64,000 nt of DNA, from contig OY754990.1 in NCBI GenBank assembly GCA_963576475.1, positions 9,049,485 to 9,113,484 of the forward strand, in the 5' to 3' direction. The translations under genes were made by a program, and so were the position numbers. Positions within the stretch are counted from its first letter, which is position 1. Every line of letters starts with the position of its first letter. The stretch comes from Molanna angustata. Taxonomy: Eukaryota > Arthropoda > Insecta > Trichoptera > Molannidae. Of the stretch, positions 21,701 to 51,183 are shown one piece after another. A model generated the notes under the pieces. The model was not told the origin of the DNA and made no database searches. It saw only the letters and a list, made by a program, of their open reading frames with translations.

Positions 21701-23639
21701 CACTAATTTGAGAAAAAAGATGAAATTGCAAAATCAACAACATCCAATATCACAGACATTAAATAATGGATAAATATCCATATTATGGAATGAACATTGA
21801 AACAAATACTTCCTTGTATTGTGTGCAAGTGGCGAGATTATCCAATAAACATAATTGTAACAATACCGATTTTGGGCGGTGGATAAACTTGGAATAAAGG
21901 ACATATTGGGACCAATTTTTTTCACTCAGCTTTCGTATTCCGCCCTTGAGCCTAACAGATATATTGAATCATTACAATATACTTATATTTATAAATGTAT
22001 ATGTATTTATATATATATAAACACAATGCACAAGTCGCCACGCTAACTATGCATCAAAAACATCATCATCATTATCGTCGTCATATTTATAATATTTTTC
22101 GTTATATAAAAATTCTTACGACTCTAGATTTTTTTTATATTTTAATATTGTAATCACACGCTAATATTTATTACATTTTACTCTCCGCTACAATATAGTC
22201 AACAGAGAGATATGATTTCACAATTTCAAGCATTATACATTTTATTAAAATCGAATTTTCAACGAGCACGGTGGACCATAGATAAAAAAATGATCCGTGT
22301 AGGAGAAAAGAAAGTCGGGCACCATGATTCATTGATGACGTATGCGAGTGAAACATGGAAATGGTATATTTTATATGAATTTAGTCGTCTTTGATAAAAA
22401 AAATTATATATACCTACTTATATGTACAAAATTAATATATTTTGTCTTTATAAAAAATGACTTAGTAAGTAAAACAAAAACTAAATTACAGATTACAATT
22501 TTTTTTCTTGCCATAAATAAAAAATCTATATTCTTAAAATAAAAAATAAATACTTATTAGGCGATACAAGATGTCACTTAAAAAATAACGTATTAGTATA
22601 ATTTTGACTAACTAAAACACATTTGCGTCGAAATATAATATATTTTAATGAAACGCATCCTGATGTATCGAGTTGGACACGTCTCAAGAGGGCTAAGACC
22701 TGTTTACGGTACCCCATTTTGAATTGTACTTAAATGGTAGCTGATAAAGCATTCGCTTTAAAACAACCACTCTACGCTGCTGCCATCTGTTTGAGACGAT
22801 CCAAACCAACACTCAACATCTGGTTCGAGTCTTGGAACTATTATACTAGACTAACACTCACATCTTTCAACACAAAATTGAACAAAAGGTGTTATGAGTT
22901 AACCAGAAAAAGACGTATGTTTTTATATTTTAAGAAAGGATGTGTTTCATTAAAAATACATATTCAAGGACAAAATTAAAATACTGTTAAAACGTAAATA
23001 CAATCAAGCATAAATACATTTTTTTAAAAACAATATACAGCACCACAAATCGACTATGTAAGCATTTACATATCAATATATGTATACAACATAAATTTTA
23101 AAAAACTTAGCTGGCTTGACACGAGGCAATTATACATACAATAAAATGAACCAACGAGAGATTATTAATTTACTCGAAAAAATTCCATTATAAATTACTT
23201 TAATTTAATTTAAAACGTAATGCTTTAGATGTCTCGAATAAGACAAAATAGCAATTAAACAAATTATAAACATATCGTAGAACCGAAAACGGTGTTTTGA
23301 TACATTCAAAATGGATAGAGATAACTCAAAAGGTAGCGATACGATTGGTCGAAATGAATCGACAATTAATACTCAAGTTCACGTCCGACTGCTTATACTT
23401 TTTTTAGAGATCAACAAATCCACACGAACTATAATAATGCTTCGAATCGAGACAACTTAAACGGCCAAAAAATTATAAATTTAAAGACTATAATAAAAAT
23501 TTAAGCCCGAAAAGAAGTGAATTCGTAGGTTATATTGTATTAATCGTAAGTGGACGAAAAATACACATTTATAAAATGGCTAAAATATGAACTCACGAGA
23601 ACCAGAGAAATACTCTCGTTTACCAAAGACTCACTTGCC
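21701..23639. other. no gene seen
   Basis: AT-rich. A SINE-C-like tail fragment (ACTTCCTTGTATTGTGTGCAAG, around 21808-21835) is the only repeat trace. Open frames of 60-80 codons look random. Confidence 0.4.
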
Positions 23640-23830
23640 AGAGTTATAACGGTATTATCGAGACACTGGATCATAGGAAAGTATGCCAGAAGGCATACTA
23701 TTACTGCAGAGCATACCAAGATGAGGAGGAGGAGGAGACGGTGGTCCACTTCCTCTGTCACTGTCCTGCTCTCTCTAGAATTAGGAGAAGCTCCTTGGGA
23801 AGTTTCTCCTATGATGATCATATTGGACAT
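23640..23830 (+). pseudogene. C-terminal zinc-knuckle fragment of a non-LTR retrotransposon
   Basis: One frame reads YYYCRAYQDEEEEETVVHF followed by LCHCPALSRIRRSSLG, the Cys/His motif and tail typical of the end of I/R1-like ORF2 proteins. The adjacent frame upstream reads VLSRHWIIGKYARR, the block that normally precedes it, so a frameshift separates them. A related decayed piece is at 44360-44500. Confidence 0.7.
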
Positions 23831-23934
23831 TCATTAGCCACTTAGGCTGGTTCAAGGTGAAGGACAGCCCCATTTGTGTGATATCACAAAGGGCAAATTG
23901 GCCCAATTGTGTTTTCCTTTTATTTAATCAATCA

Positions 23935-24050
23935 ATCCTGAATTGTGCGAGAAATATTTTTTATCAAATCTCTCCTAGGCTGGGAATCGGACCTGGGACG
24001 CCCAGCGAACGAGTCAAACAATTTACCACAATGCCACGTAAAAGTCATAT
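23935..24050 (-). mobile_element. SINE family C fragment (inverted)
   Basis: TCTCTCCTAGGCTGGGAATC, CGGACCTGGGACGCCCAG and TTTACCACAATGCCACG match the complement of the family C head and B box. The body is truncated. Confidence 0.65.
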
Positions 24051-24091
24051 TTGATGATAAACTATATTTTTTGTTAGAAAATGAACATGTC

Positions 24092-24290
24092 CGACCCAGT
24101 TGGTAAACCGTTTGATTTCTGTGCGGGCATCCTAGGTTTGATTCCCAGTAGAGAAGAAATTTATTTAAATTTATTTCTCACGCAAATATTGCTTCTCTGG
24201 GCTGGAAACACTGGTTAGTTGGAAGAAATTGCCATACGGCAATAAAATTTGCACAGGGTGCAAGAAAGTGTACATTATTATTATTATGTC
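24092..24290 (+). mobile_element. tRNA-derived SINE, family C
   Basis: Carries GACCCAGTTGGTAAACCG, B box AGGTTTGATTCCCAGTAG, GCTTCTCTGGGCTGGAAAC and the tail GCACAGGGTGCAAGAAAGTG plus ATT repeats. It lies between an inverted family C fragment and an inverted family A copy. Confidence 0.75.
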
Positions 24291-24292
24291 CT

Positions 24293-24415
24293 CGAAACGA
24301 GAATATAAACATACATTCCCTAAACAAAGCAAACGCTTGTACTATAGGTGAACGTAATCGGTTGAAGCAGGATTAGAATTCGTGTCCACTGGATTAACAA
24401 AAAGTATGGAGCAAT
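24293..24415 (-). mobile_element. SINE family A (inverted, partial)
   Basis: Contains GCTTGTACTATAGGTGAACG and GCAGGATTAGAATTCGTGTC, complementary to the body and B box of the copy at 13465. Confidence 0.7.
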
Positions 24416-24546
24416 ATTTCTCCTTCTTGTGTTTGGTTAAAACTGTTTTTCCTTTATATAATTTTACAGTTATCAAATTTTTTTAAGTCATTACATTTAT
24501 TCAGATTAAGTATCGTATATAAATATGAATAGGCGCCAAATATCTT

Positions 24547-24550
24547 ATAA

Positions 24551-24604
<54 letters not shown>
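24547..24604. repeat. (AT)n microsatellite
   Basis: About 27 uninterrupted TA dinucleotides. Confidence 0.95.
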
Positions 24605-24608
<4 letters not shown>

Positions 24609-25780
24609 GTAAATGAATATGTATAAATGACTAATTAGTTTTTTTATTCATTCATATCCTAACATTTACATTATTTATATAAATTTAACTTATAGCTAAG
24701 AATTATTATGCATAGTAATAATTATTTGTATAAATATGACAAAACCGTACAAATGCATCCGTATTAAAAGTAAAAAAAGTTTGAAAATAAATAATACTCT
24801 ACGATATTTAAATTAATATTTTCGTTAAACCTAACAAACACCTCCATATTTCACAATCGTAAAAAACATTTTTTTAACATTTAATTTTTATAATTTTTTT
24901 TACAGATTACATCCGACCCCCAAACGGACTATGTGCGCGTGTGAAACGATACATATTTCATAATATATGAAATTGTGTAAATCACATGGCCACGTATTGT
25001 TTAGCTGAAAATATCTTAGTACACTTCGTGGTTATGTTGATATGATTGGATTTGACGTTATTTATTTATGGTTAATACATATGAAAATTTTAAACGTAAT
25101 AAAGCAACAGTGCATACGAAAATCCCACGAGGCACAGCCTCTATGTGGGTATATCAATAATTCTAATAACAGAAATTCTTTTGTATAAATAATACTATTA
25201 GATAAAAATATGTTTAAAAAAACAACAAAACAATTAAACAAAGTGCACATAGGTACAAAAAATATAAAGAAAACAATAAATAAGAAGTCCCAGCTCACAA
25301 GTGCGTCATACGTTATGTGTCTTCCCTTTTCTGCGTCACTCGTTATGCCAAATGTCACTAGAGGTTCCACTGTATATACAAATAGATTAATAGGAATGCA
25401 CAAAACAGCAGACCGGTGAGTGCATCAGATGAATTTGTTTGTGGCAGTACATCCACAGAGGCGTACCAATCGGATTGCCGACACAACTGTCGTTTGGATT
25501 TGTTGACAATTTTCCATTGAAAATTCAATTACAATTTTTTTTTTCAGCTTGGTAATCGCATGCTCGGCTCTTACATGATTTTATTCTATGAAAATTAATA
25601 AGAATGAACGTAAAAAACATATAGCCCATAGTCTTTTCTAGGATACACATATATTAATGCCGAATTTCATTCAAAATCATTCAGCGGTTTAAGCGTGGTT
25701 GAGTAATAAACATCCAAACATGCGAATTTATAATATTATTAAGATACTTCCACTATCAACTATGTAAAAATGTTGAAAAT
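24605..25780. other. no gene seen
   Basis: AT-rich. The segment at about 25660-25745 (TTCATTCAAAATCATTCAGC, AAACATCCAAACATGCGAAT) looks like the tail of a degraded Helitron- or MITE-type repeat common in insects. Confidence 0.35.
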
Positions 25781-25865
25781 CTGTCTGAGGGAACGTTCAC
25801 TTCCGAAACCGGTTGCAATTTCAATAACGTGGTTTATACAAAGCAATAAAATATAGATTTTTGCC
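25781..25865 (+). mobile_element. Penelope-like element end motif
   Basis: CTGTCTGAGGGAACGTTCAC followed by TTCCGAAACCGGTTGCAATT: a small hairpin, then GAAACCGGT, the same layout as at 5192-5225 (minus) and 31545-31582 (minus). No coding sequence accompanies it. Confidence 0.4.
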
Positions 25866-26280
25866 TCTCATAGCAACGGCGTCAGAATGCCGACGATCTG
25901 ATGCACGCTCACCGTACTCTGCCGATCAGTGAACGCACTTGTGTGAATTTCTATACAAAGAATTCTAAATACGTTAGCTGCGCCTGTATTGACCCTTGCG
26001 TTATATCCGCACAAAAAATTATTGTGTTTTGTTAAAAATATTAATTATATATAGAAGGAAGACATGTTTCATTCTATCAGATAATTGTTTCTTTTACAAT
26101 TTTTTACTGCGAAGTTTTAAATACGAGATAAGATGAACATAATTTGGAGATATGGCAACATTATTCAGTTGACTGACAATCGTACCAACATTACCATCAA
26201 GTGCACATTTAAACGAAACGCAGTATAGTAATATTTTCCCAGTTAGCCCTCATAACAACAGTTTAATCATCGTCACAAGA

Positions 26281-26470
26281 CTGACTTTTGTGGTTCAGTT
26301 GATTGTATATTAGACTCCTGAGACAAGGTCCCCGAGGTCAATTCCCGGTGCAGACACAGTATATAATGTTTTAGTCTGGATCTATAAGATCATAAGACTC
26401 CAAAATGTGGCAACTTGTTTTTGGGTGCAGGTTAAATTAATATTTGACGTAGTAATACCTGTTACTTGTA
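26281..26470 (+). mobile_element. SINE family B
   Basis: Head TTGTGGTTCAGTTGATTG and CCGAGGTCAATTCCCGG, body ACACAGTATATAATG, ACTCCAAAATGTGGCAACTTG-like and GTTAAATTAATATTTGACGT. Confidence 0.75.
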
Positions 26471-26565
26471 TTTTTTTTGTATTTTGCTTAAAAAAATAAT
26501 AATTATTGAAATTGTTGAAAAAAGTTTTGTCTCTACTGGAAATCTAACCGGGAACCTTTGGTTAT

Positions 26566-26645
26566 CGAACTGACTTTGTGACTCAGTTGATTACAATATC
26601 TGACTCTTGAGGAAAGGTCTTAGGTTCAATTCCTGGTGGAGACAG
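26566..26645 (+). mobile_element. SINE family B head only
   Basis: TTTGTGACTCAGTTGATTAC and TTAGGTTCAATTCCTGGTGG followed by GAGAC. The body is absent. Confidence 0.65.
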
Positions 26646-26685
26646 CTTCCCACCTTTTTTTCTGTCTAAATTTAATAATAATAAT

Positions 26686-26886
26686 AATAATAAACACTTC
26701 CTTGCACCCTGCGCAAGTGGTGAGTTTATTGCCGTATGGCAATTTCTTTAAACTAACCAGTGTTTCCAGCCCAGAGAAGCAATATTTGTGTGAGAAATGA
26801 ATTTAAATAAATTTCTCCTCTGCTGGGAATCGAACCCAGGATGCCCGCACAGAAACCGAATAGCTTACCACTGTGCCACAGTGGTC
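26686..26886 (-). mobile_element. SINE family C (inverted)
   Basis: Starts with an ATA/ATT tail and CACTTCCTTGCACCCTGCGC, then CAGTGTTTCCAGCCCAGAGA and CTGCTGGGAATCGAACCCAG, ending in CACTGTGCCACAGTGGTCGG. One of the best-preserved copies. Confidence 0.8.
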
Positions 26887-26904
26887 GGCGGTAAATTTAT
26901 GCAC

Positions 26905-27075
26905 CTATTATTGAAATGAGTATGAAAAATGTGACATTTTGTTTTTGGGTTCATATTAAATTAATATTTGACGCAGTAACTGTGACTTAAAAACTGTCTT
27001 TTCAAGGAATTGAACCCAGGACCTTTGGCCCAACAGTCAGATACCAAACTAGTAGAGTCACGGAAGCCGGCATTC
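26905..27075 (-). mobile_element. SINE family B (inverted)
   Basis: ATTAAATTAATATTTGACGC, GGAATTGAACCCAGGACCTT and GTAGAGTCACGGAAGCCGGC match the complement of the family B body, B box and A box. Confidence 0.75.
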
Positions 27076-27800
27076 GGAAGACTCATCACGAAATAAAATG
27101 AATGATCTCAAATCATTGAACAGCTTTATACAATACATGCCCGTGGTTTACACCATCCAAATATATATGTTATATTTTTATCAATTATATATAAATACAT
27201 TATCATACAATATAAAACAAAAAAAAATAATTAAAAACAAAGAGATCACAAATGACGCGTGTCATTTTTACAGTATTTTGCACGTCACGCAAATTTTCAA
27301 ACAATAATAATATATATAAATAAATATATTTTTAGTATCTATGACTTAAATTCTAAACACAAGGATAAGTAGCAAACAGAAATATGAAAAAGAGAAGACA
27401 AAATTACATATGTACAACAGAAAAAAAATACAAAATCTATGGATTCAAAACATTTTCGATAATAATAAAAACTGGTTTATTATCATAAAAATCTGTGTTT
27501 CGATACAATATAGTAAAAAAAATATTCATTCCCTTTGTGATATTAGGTACTACGTACTAAAAAGCACATTCGTAATATTTGTTGACTGGGGTGAGGATTG
27601 CGGAGAGAACGGACAAAGAGATCCAAACTAGGTTGTTTTATTTTATTTGATGATAAGAGACAACATCATTACAAAGCGGTAAAATGAATATATAGATTTT
27701 AAGATACAACAGCGTAGCTTTTGGTTCTCACTGCCTACCCAAAAAAGGTAACACCATGTCTTTTAAGCAATACTGCGGTGAAAACTCACTACAATATTCA
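27076..27800. other. no gene seen
   Basis: AT-rich, A/T homopolymer-rich; no recognisable exon or repeat. Confidence 0.4.
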
Positions 27801-28092
27801 ATCAGCTGTGAGGCACCGGCTTAGAATAGTGCTTCCATTATTTTAAATCATTGTTTTCGAGTGTCCCGTAAGAGCCGGGTAATAGAAAATACAACAGGCA
27901 ACAATAACATCTCACATAGTTATAGCAATGAGGTTCACCATCACACATTATGAATGTACTGCCTTTTTTGGTGAAACGAGACTGGTGTGTGGGTATACAT
28001 AGATGTGTTGTTCTCCCTTTTATAATGCACACCCGCACACCTTTCGCTGGTTACCCCACATTGTGGGATATGCCGTGATGGTATGAATGAAT
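27801..28092 (+). mobile_element. RTE-associated 3' repeat, copy 2
   Basis: Collinear with 9672-9968 (GTGAGGCACCGGCTTAGAAT to GCCGTGATGGTATGAATGAAT), with a few small indels such as a missing GGCAAT near 28025. The close similarity of copies 18 kb apart points to recent mobility. Confidence 0.75.
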
Positions 28093-28325
28093 TTGACATA
28101 TTAAAATGAAAAATACGCCGTGTACTGATATAAATGTTGTCATCGGCGATAATTCAAAAAAGTATATTTTTAGTATGTAGTACATATATCTCTAATTTAT
28201 TACAATTTCATTTTAACGTTGCCAAATTCAATGTATATTCAGGCGTAGTATGTAAGTAGGTACTTAAAACTAAAAAAAAAATTAAGTAGAATTTTATTGC
28301 AACACTGAATAAGTAGAACAAACTA

Positions 28326-28950
28326 TCTAGATGGAGTGTAGAAATTACGCATTTATTACATGTAATAAATGCGTAACCTCACTAACCCAAGCAGATATAG
28401 TGAGGAGTTATGATTTCGCAACTTTTAAGGATATTTTTTTATTGCATATTATCAACTAGTATCACGCTGAGATTGTATTATGAAAGTTTCATCACAATGT
28501 ATCTGTGTGTGTGCTATGTACGGCGTGTATATTTTACTTTATCAATTATAGACTAAAGTACTCATTCAATTCTTTTCAAATTATGCAAATATGTATATCT
28601 AATACTCACTTACACCCCATTAGATTTTGAAGGATATCTGAATAGTGCTTCTCAACTTTTTTAACTATCAAATATTTCAAAGTGACCCAAAGCTCGGGAT
28701 ACTTAAAATTTGATATTTTTATTTTCAAATTGGTAAAAAGTCACATCATTTTCACAAAATGGCATTGAAGAATTATCAATTTGTCATAATAAAATATTTT
28801 AACAAACTCATTTCATGAAAATGCTGAATTTTTCCATACAAATTTTGAATACTTTAAAGAATGACTTGTTAGTGAGGAGTTTATCGTTGGCCACAACCCA
28901 CTCGTTTTTATAATAGGACATACATCTTTTTTAACGTCACTCCATCTAGA
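28326..28950. mobile_element. TA-flanked TIR element with internal palindrome
   Basis: Ends TCTAGATGGAGTG (28326-28338) and CACTCCATCTAGA (28938-28950) are perfect inverted repeats with TA on each side (28324-28325, 28951-28952), as expected for Tc1/mariner-type or other TA-targeting elements. No transposase ORF is seen. A perfect 32-bp palindrome centred on CATG lies just inside the left end at 28345-28376. Confidence 0.75.
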
Positions 28951-29419
28951 TACAATTCATATTAAAATCTAAGGTTTAATCATTTCGTATCTGGATTTTT
29001 AATGTATCAAAAATACATTATTATGGTGGAATGCAAACTTAATCAACATTCAAAAATAAAAAATTCAATATTGTGTAACAAAAACTTACAAATTTTGAAT
29101 TTGAAAGTAGTGTGGTCTTTATAATGTAATTAAAAAATTACTATTTTATCTTAGGTGGAATGCAACTAAATCAAAATTCAAAAAAACAATATTTGTTTTT
29201 TGTTAAAATAACAAATCTAGAATGGTCACGAGATGATGGAGTATAAAAAAATAAATGCATTCATATTTGGCAAAGATCTAAACATTATAGATAAGTTTTT
29301 TTTTTCCTTTTTTGAAAATAATACTGTAAAATTCGGAATAAAAAATAAATTCATCTGTGGAAATACTGTCACAATTGTGCCGATACGAGTCAATGTGCGA
29401 GTCGTCATAGATCAATGAT

Positions 29420-29750
29420 CCAGCAATCTTAAATATCAATTAGTAACTTCATCTGATATATTGATCGATAATTCTAATCGATCAATGATTTGTATCAATC
29501 GTATCATCGATGATTCAAATAGATTAATGATAGATGATTCAAATATTCATCAATCTTAAATTAATATCAATTAGTAACTTCGACTTAGATTAATGATAGA
29601 TGATTCAAATATTCACCAATCTTAAATATCAATTAGTAACTTCAAATGATATATTGATTGATAATTCCAATCCATCAATGATTTGTATCAATCGTATCAG
29701 TGATTCAAATAGATCAATGATAGATGATTCAAATATTCACCAATCGTGGC
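29420..29750. repeat. irregular direct repeats of GATTCAAATATTCA / GATCAATGAT words
   Basis: Blocks such as ATCTTAAATATCAATTAGTA, AATGATAGATGATTCAAAT and TTTGTATCAATCGTATCA recur three or more times with variable spacing; the largest repeat distance is about 190-220 bp. No coding potential. Confidence 0.7.
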
Positions 29751-30849
29751 GGCTGTTGCCAGAAGTTTTTTTTCAAATTTGTAAGATCAAAATTCATTAG
29801 CTGTCATAAATTATTTTATAATTTATCGATGCATTTAATTGCATACGTTATTTAAAACCCAACCAAATTACAGCATAAATGATCAGGTTCACGTTTTAAT
29901 TTCCGATAATCAAAAGAACTATGGAAAACAGTGACAATTTTAATATTCGAATATAATATTATGTCACATATCTGCTTTCTAATTCCTATGGTGAATTAAT
30001 TTCTCTTCTAGGTATAATTATAATTTTGAGCCCTTCTAAGATTTAAGGTCACCAACCGCCACTGTACGGATTCACCTCTAAAATACAAGATAGAACAATG
30101 AAAGAAGACATATTGTGTGCAACCCTCAACACAATACACTACACATTACAACTATCAAGTGTGCGAATCAATTTTTTGATAATTCAATTCATCTGAACCT
30201 ATCAATTGATGGATTATTAATGACTGACACTCGATTGACTCCAAGCACTGGAAGCATATTATGTAATTTTAAAAAGTAACGCACACAGACATTTAATTTT
30301 TAAAATTAAAAAAAAAAATGAACACTGCTACGAAAACAAACGCACACTTCTCACGGAACGGACAAAATTTGACAAAACAAATGACGGGATAATGAAAAAA
30401 ATTGTCCGTACGTGCACAGACGACTTCGTAACAGCATCCAACGTACAAAAATACTTTTGATATAATACAAAAATAAATTAAATAAACAACGTTGATACGT
30501 GACAGAACGTTAATGAAAAAAATAATCAAAAATATTTGACGTAGAATAAGAAAGGACTACAACAACAGTCAACTTTGTAGTGCGTCAGATTGTAATATTA
30601 GAAGACGGTATTAAATGTTTTTTTTTTTTCGTTTTGTTTTGTTTTTTTTTTTAAGAGATCCGGCCGCCAATCTGGTCGTCTCTTTCCAATTCAAGTCTTT
30701 TCTCTTTTCTTCCTTGTCGATATTTTGATATAATATAATATATATAAATGGTATATATATATATATAATATTTTGTGTGTGACAGACGTAGGTCAGCCCG
30801 TCCCTCTCTGTCATTGGCGAGGAGAGAGGGATAGAATGGGAAGACGCAA
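29751..30849 (-). other. presumed ena 3' UTR and downstream flank
   Basis: Lies 3' of the ena stop codon on the minus strand. It is AT-rich with long T/A runs (30618-30652). I could not choose one polyadenylation site, so the extent of the UTR is open. A short (TA)n lies at about 30735-30770. Confidence 0.35.
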
Positions 30850-48682
<17,833 letters not shown>

Positions 48683-48827
48683 CTGAAACAAAATACACAA
48701 ACGTTATTCATTGATTACATCACACCTACACTATCATCACATAGGTTACAAATCGCACAGGTTAAAAATCGAAGGGACAATGTCATGGGGTAAACTGGAA
48801 ATTTTGACACTGCTAAATCTTTAGGGT

Positions 48828-48992
48828 GTGGGGATACACAAGCTGAGGTGGATGGACGGAATACAGGAGGATTTAATGAGGATTGGCGTTGCAAACTGGA
48901 GAGTGCAGGCGATGGACCGGTCTAAATGGCGATAAATTCTGGAGGAGACCCAAGGCTAAAAATGGGCTGTAACGCCAAAGATGATGATGATG
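48828..48992 (+). pseudogene. retrotransposon C-terminal fragment with (GAT)n tail
   Basis: The frame reads LRWMDGIQEDLMRIGVANWR and VQAMDRSKWR before a stop, ending in GATGATGATGATGATGA. This tail block plus trinucleotide-repeat 3' end is typical of RTE/CR1-like non-LTR elements. It lies upstream of the first visible ena exon. Confidence 0.7.
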
Positions 48993-49860
48993 ATGAAATC
49001 TTTAGGGTTATTTCGTCATGCAATAAGGCGATTTCGTCATAGGTTAAAAATCAATGGGACAATTATATTATGGGGGTAAACTGGTAATTTTGACAATGCT
49101 TAATTGTAATGGTTATTTCATCGTGGGCAAAAACGACGCGACGCAATAAGGCGATTTCGTCGATACATGGGACAATTTTGTCATGGGGTAAACTGGCAGT
49201 TTTGACAATGCTGAATCGTTAGGGTTATTTCATCATGGGCAAAAACGAACGACGCAATAAGGCGATTTCGTCAATACATGGGACAATTTTGTCATGGGGT
49301 AAACTGGCAGTTTTGACAATGCTGAATCGTTAGGGTTATTTCATCATGGGCAAAAACGACGCGACGCAATAAGGCGATTTCGTCAATACATGGGACAATT
49401 TTGTCATGGGGTAAACTGGCAGTTTTGACAATGCTGAATCGTTAGGGTTATTTCATCAAAGGCAAAAACAACGCGACGCAATAAGACAATTTCGTCATAG
49501 GTTAAGATAGCCGCAAGTCAAATCGCCGTTTACGGCAAAATCAACGGGACAATATCGTAACGGGGAAAAACGACGGGATATCTTCACGGGAAAAAACGAC
49601 GGGATAATATCGTCACGGGAAAAAACGACGGGATAATATCGTCACGGGAAAAAACGACGGGATAATATCGTCAAGGGAAAAACGACGGGAAAATATCGTC
49701 ACGGGAAAAAACGACGGGATAATATCGTCAAGGGAAAAACGACGGGATAATATCGTCACGGGAAAAAAAGACGGGATAATATCATCACGGGAATAAACGA
49801 CGAGACAATTTCGTCACGGGAATAAACGACGAGACAATTTCGTCACGGGCAATAACTACT
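48990..49860. repeat. compound minisatellite: about 111-bp units then 29-bp units
   Basis: 49000-49510 holds about four units containing GGGTAAACTGGCAGTTTTGA and GACGCAATAAGGCGATTTCG. 49540-49860 holds about 10 units of CGGGAAAAAACGACGGGATA plus ATATCGTCA. The shorter unit appears derived from words inside the longer one (GGGACAATTT.GTCA, AAAACGACG). Confidence 0.88.
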
Positions 49861-50350
49861 TTTATCATGGGCTATTTCGAAGGCCCGACCTATTTCATCA
49901 ATGGTTCAAACATCTTAATCGACGTCCCAAATGTCAACAAGAAGTAAAATGTACACCGCACGCCATGTTTATACAAACGATTCAAGGTCAAACGAAAGTA
50001 AAATGACGTCGTATTATTATGCAACAATAATATTATGTACGAAGTAAATTGATGGCATGCCCTAGTGAATGATCCAAATGCAGTACACGCAATTATGTAT
50101 TATATATACTAGTAAAGTTGGTACCCATATGAAACAATAAATCACACATTCTGCTTATTGTTACGTAATTTTCCCATGGTATATATTTAATAATACGAAA
50201 ATAATCGTCGATTGTTATTATTTGTGGAACGTGGATAGAGGTCGTGGCCAACTCTCCTTTATTAACACGGCAGCCAACTGTGGAACGCTCTTTCTGTTTC
50301 CACCTTCTTACATTCCGGGTCTTTTTCTTTAGCAGATTGCAAACCATCCC
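49861..50350. other. no gene seen; a short ORF of doubtful origin
   Basis: A minus-strand frame (50353-50093) starts GMVCNLLKKKTRNVRRWKQK and includes DDYFRIIKYIPWEN. It faintly recalls the N-terminal part of Harbinger nuclease proteins, but not enough to call. Confidence 0.3.
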
Positions 50351-51183
50351 CAACGCTACGTAGTTTCGCTTTGTCAGCAGAGAATAATGGATCCAGTTCC
50401 TGATACCCGGTGTCTAAAAAAAATCAGGATACTCTTTTAAAAGATTTCTTCGCGCTGAAGTGACGAATATTTCGATCAGTCTGAAGATTGTTTACATTAT
50501 TATCTATGGTTGTTGTAGTTGCTGCACATAGTTTATTTTGTTTCCTTATAAATAAATATATCTACAACTTACTAAGTGCAAAAGAAAGCGCGAAGTATAA
50601 ATCGATGTAACTTTTGGTGCGGTTTTAAAATATACAAGTGGTGTTTAAAAGAAGCTCGTATTAAAAAAGTTATCAAATAAAAACAATATCATATGATTAT
50701 TGTTGCATATAATACGTTATACACTGCATTCAGCGGAAAATAAATACCGCAAATAAAACCGCCGTATCAAATATAACATAAAAAAATTGTGATATCGCTA
50801 CCCAAGTGCATAATTGAAAAAATAATTCAGTGTTACAAAAAGTGCTATCGCAAATATTTTTTGACAGTTCCAAATGTATTAGTGATTGCCGATATTAAGG
50901 AGTAATACAATAGACAAAGTGGGTATTTATATCATAATTCTATGATTTATATATTATAATTTTTAATAGTTACTATTCAAACTGCTGCTTATAACACAAT
51001 ATATGTGAATACGTCTTGTAGTGAATAAAAGCAGGAAATAAACCAGCACTTACTGTTCTGTAAAGAAAAAAGTATTCCTCCTGTCACATAACATCATTCA
51101 GTTGACAATTGGTTTTCACCTGATCACATCTATATAACGTATTACACTTTATCCACATATTTTCAACTATCTGTAAATCTACA
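50351..51183 (+). other. presumed 5' UTR of the two-ORF retrotransposon
   Basis: The segment before ORF1 lacks genes or arrays. The 5' boundary could not be fixed because no target-site duplication was identified. Confidence 0.35.

Noticed and set aside
49540..49860. CRISPR-like regular repeats
   Set aside because: 29-bp units are directly adjacent; there are no spacers.
50093..50353. Harbinger nuclease remnant
   Set aside because: Only a faint resemblance in a short frame; no catalytic residues visible.
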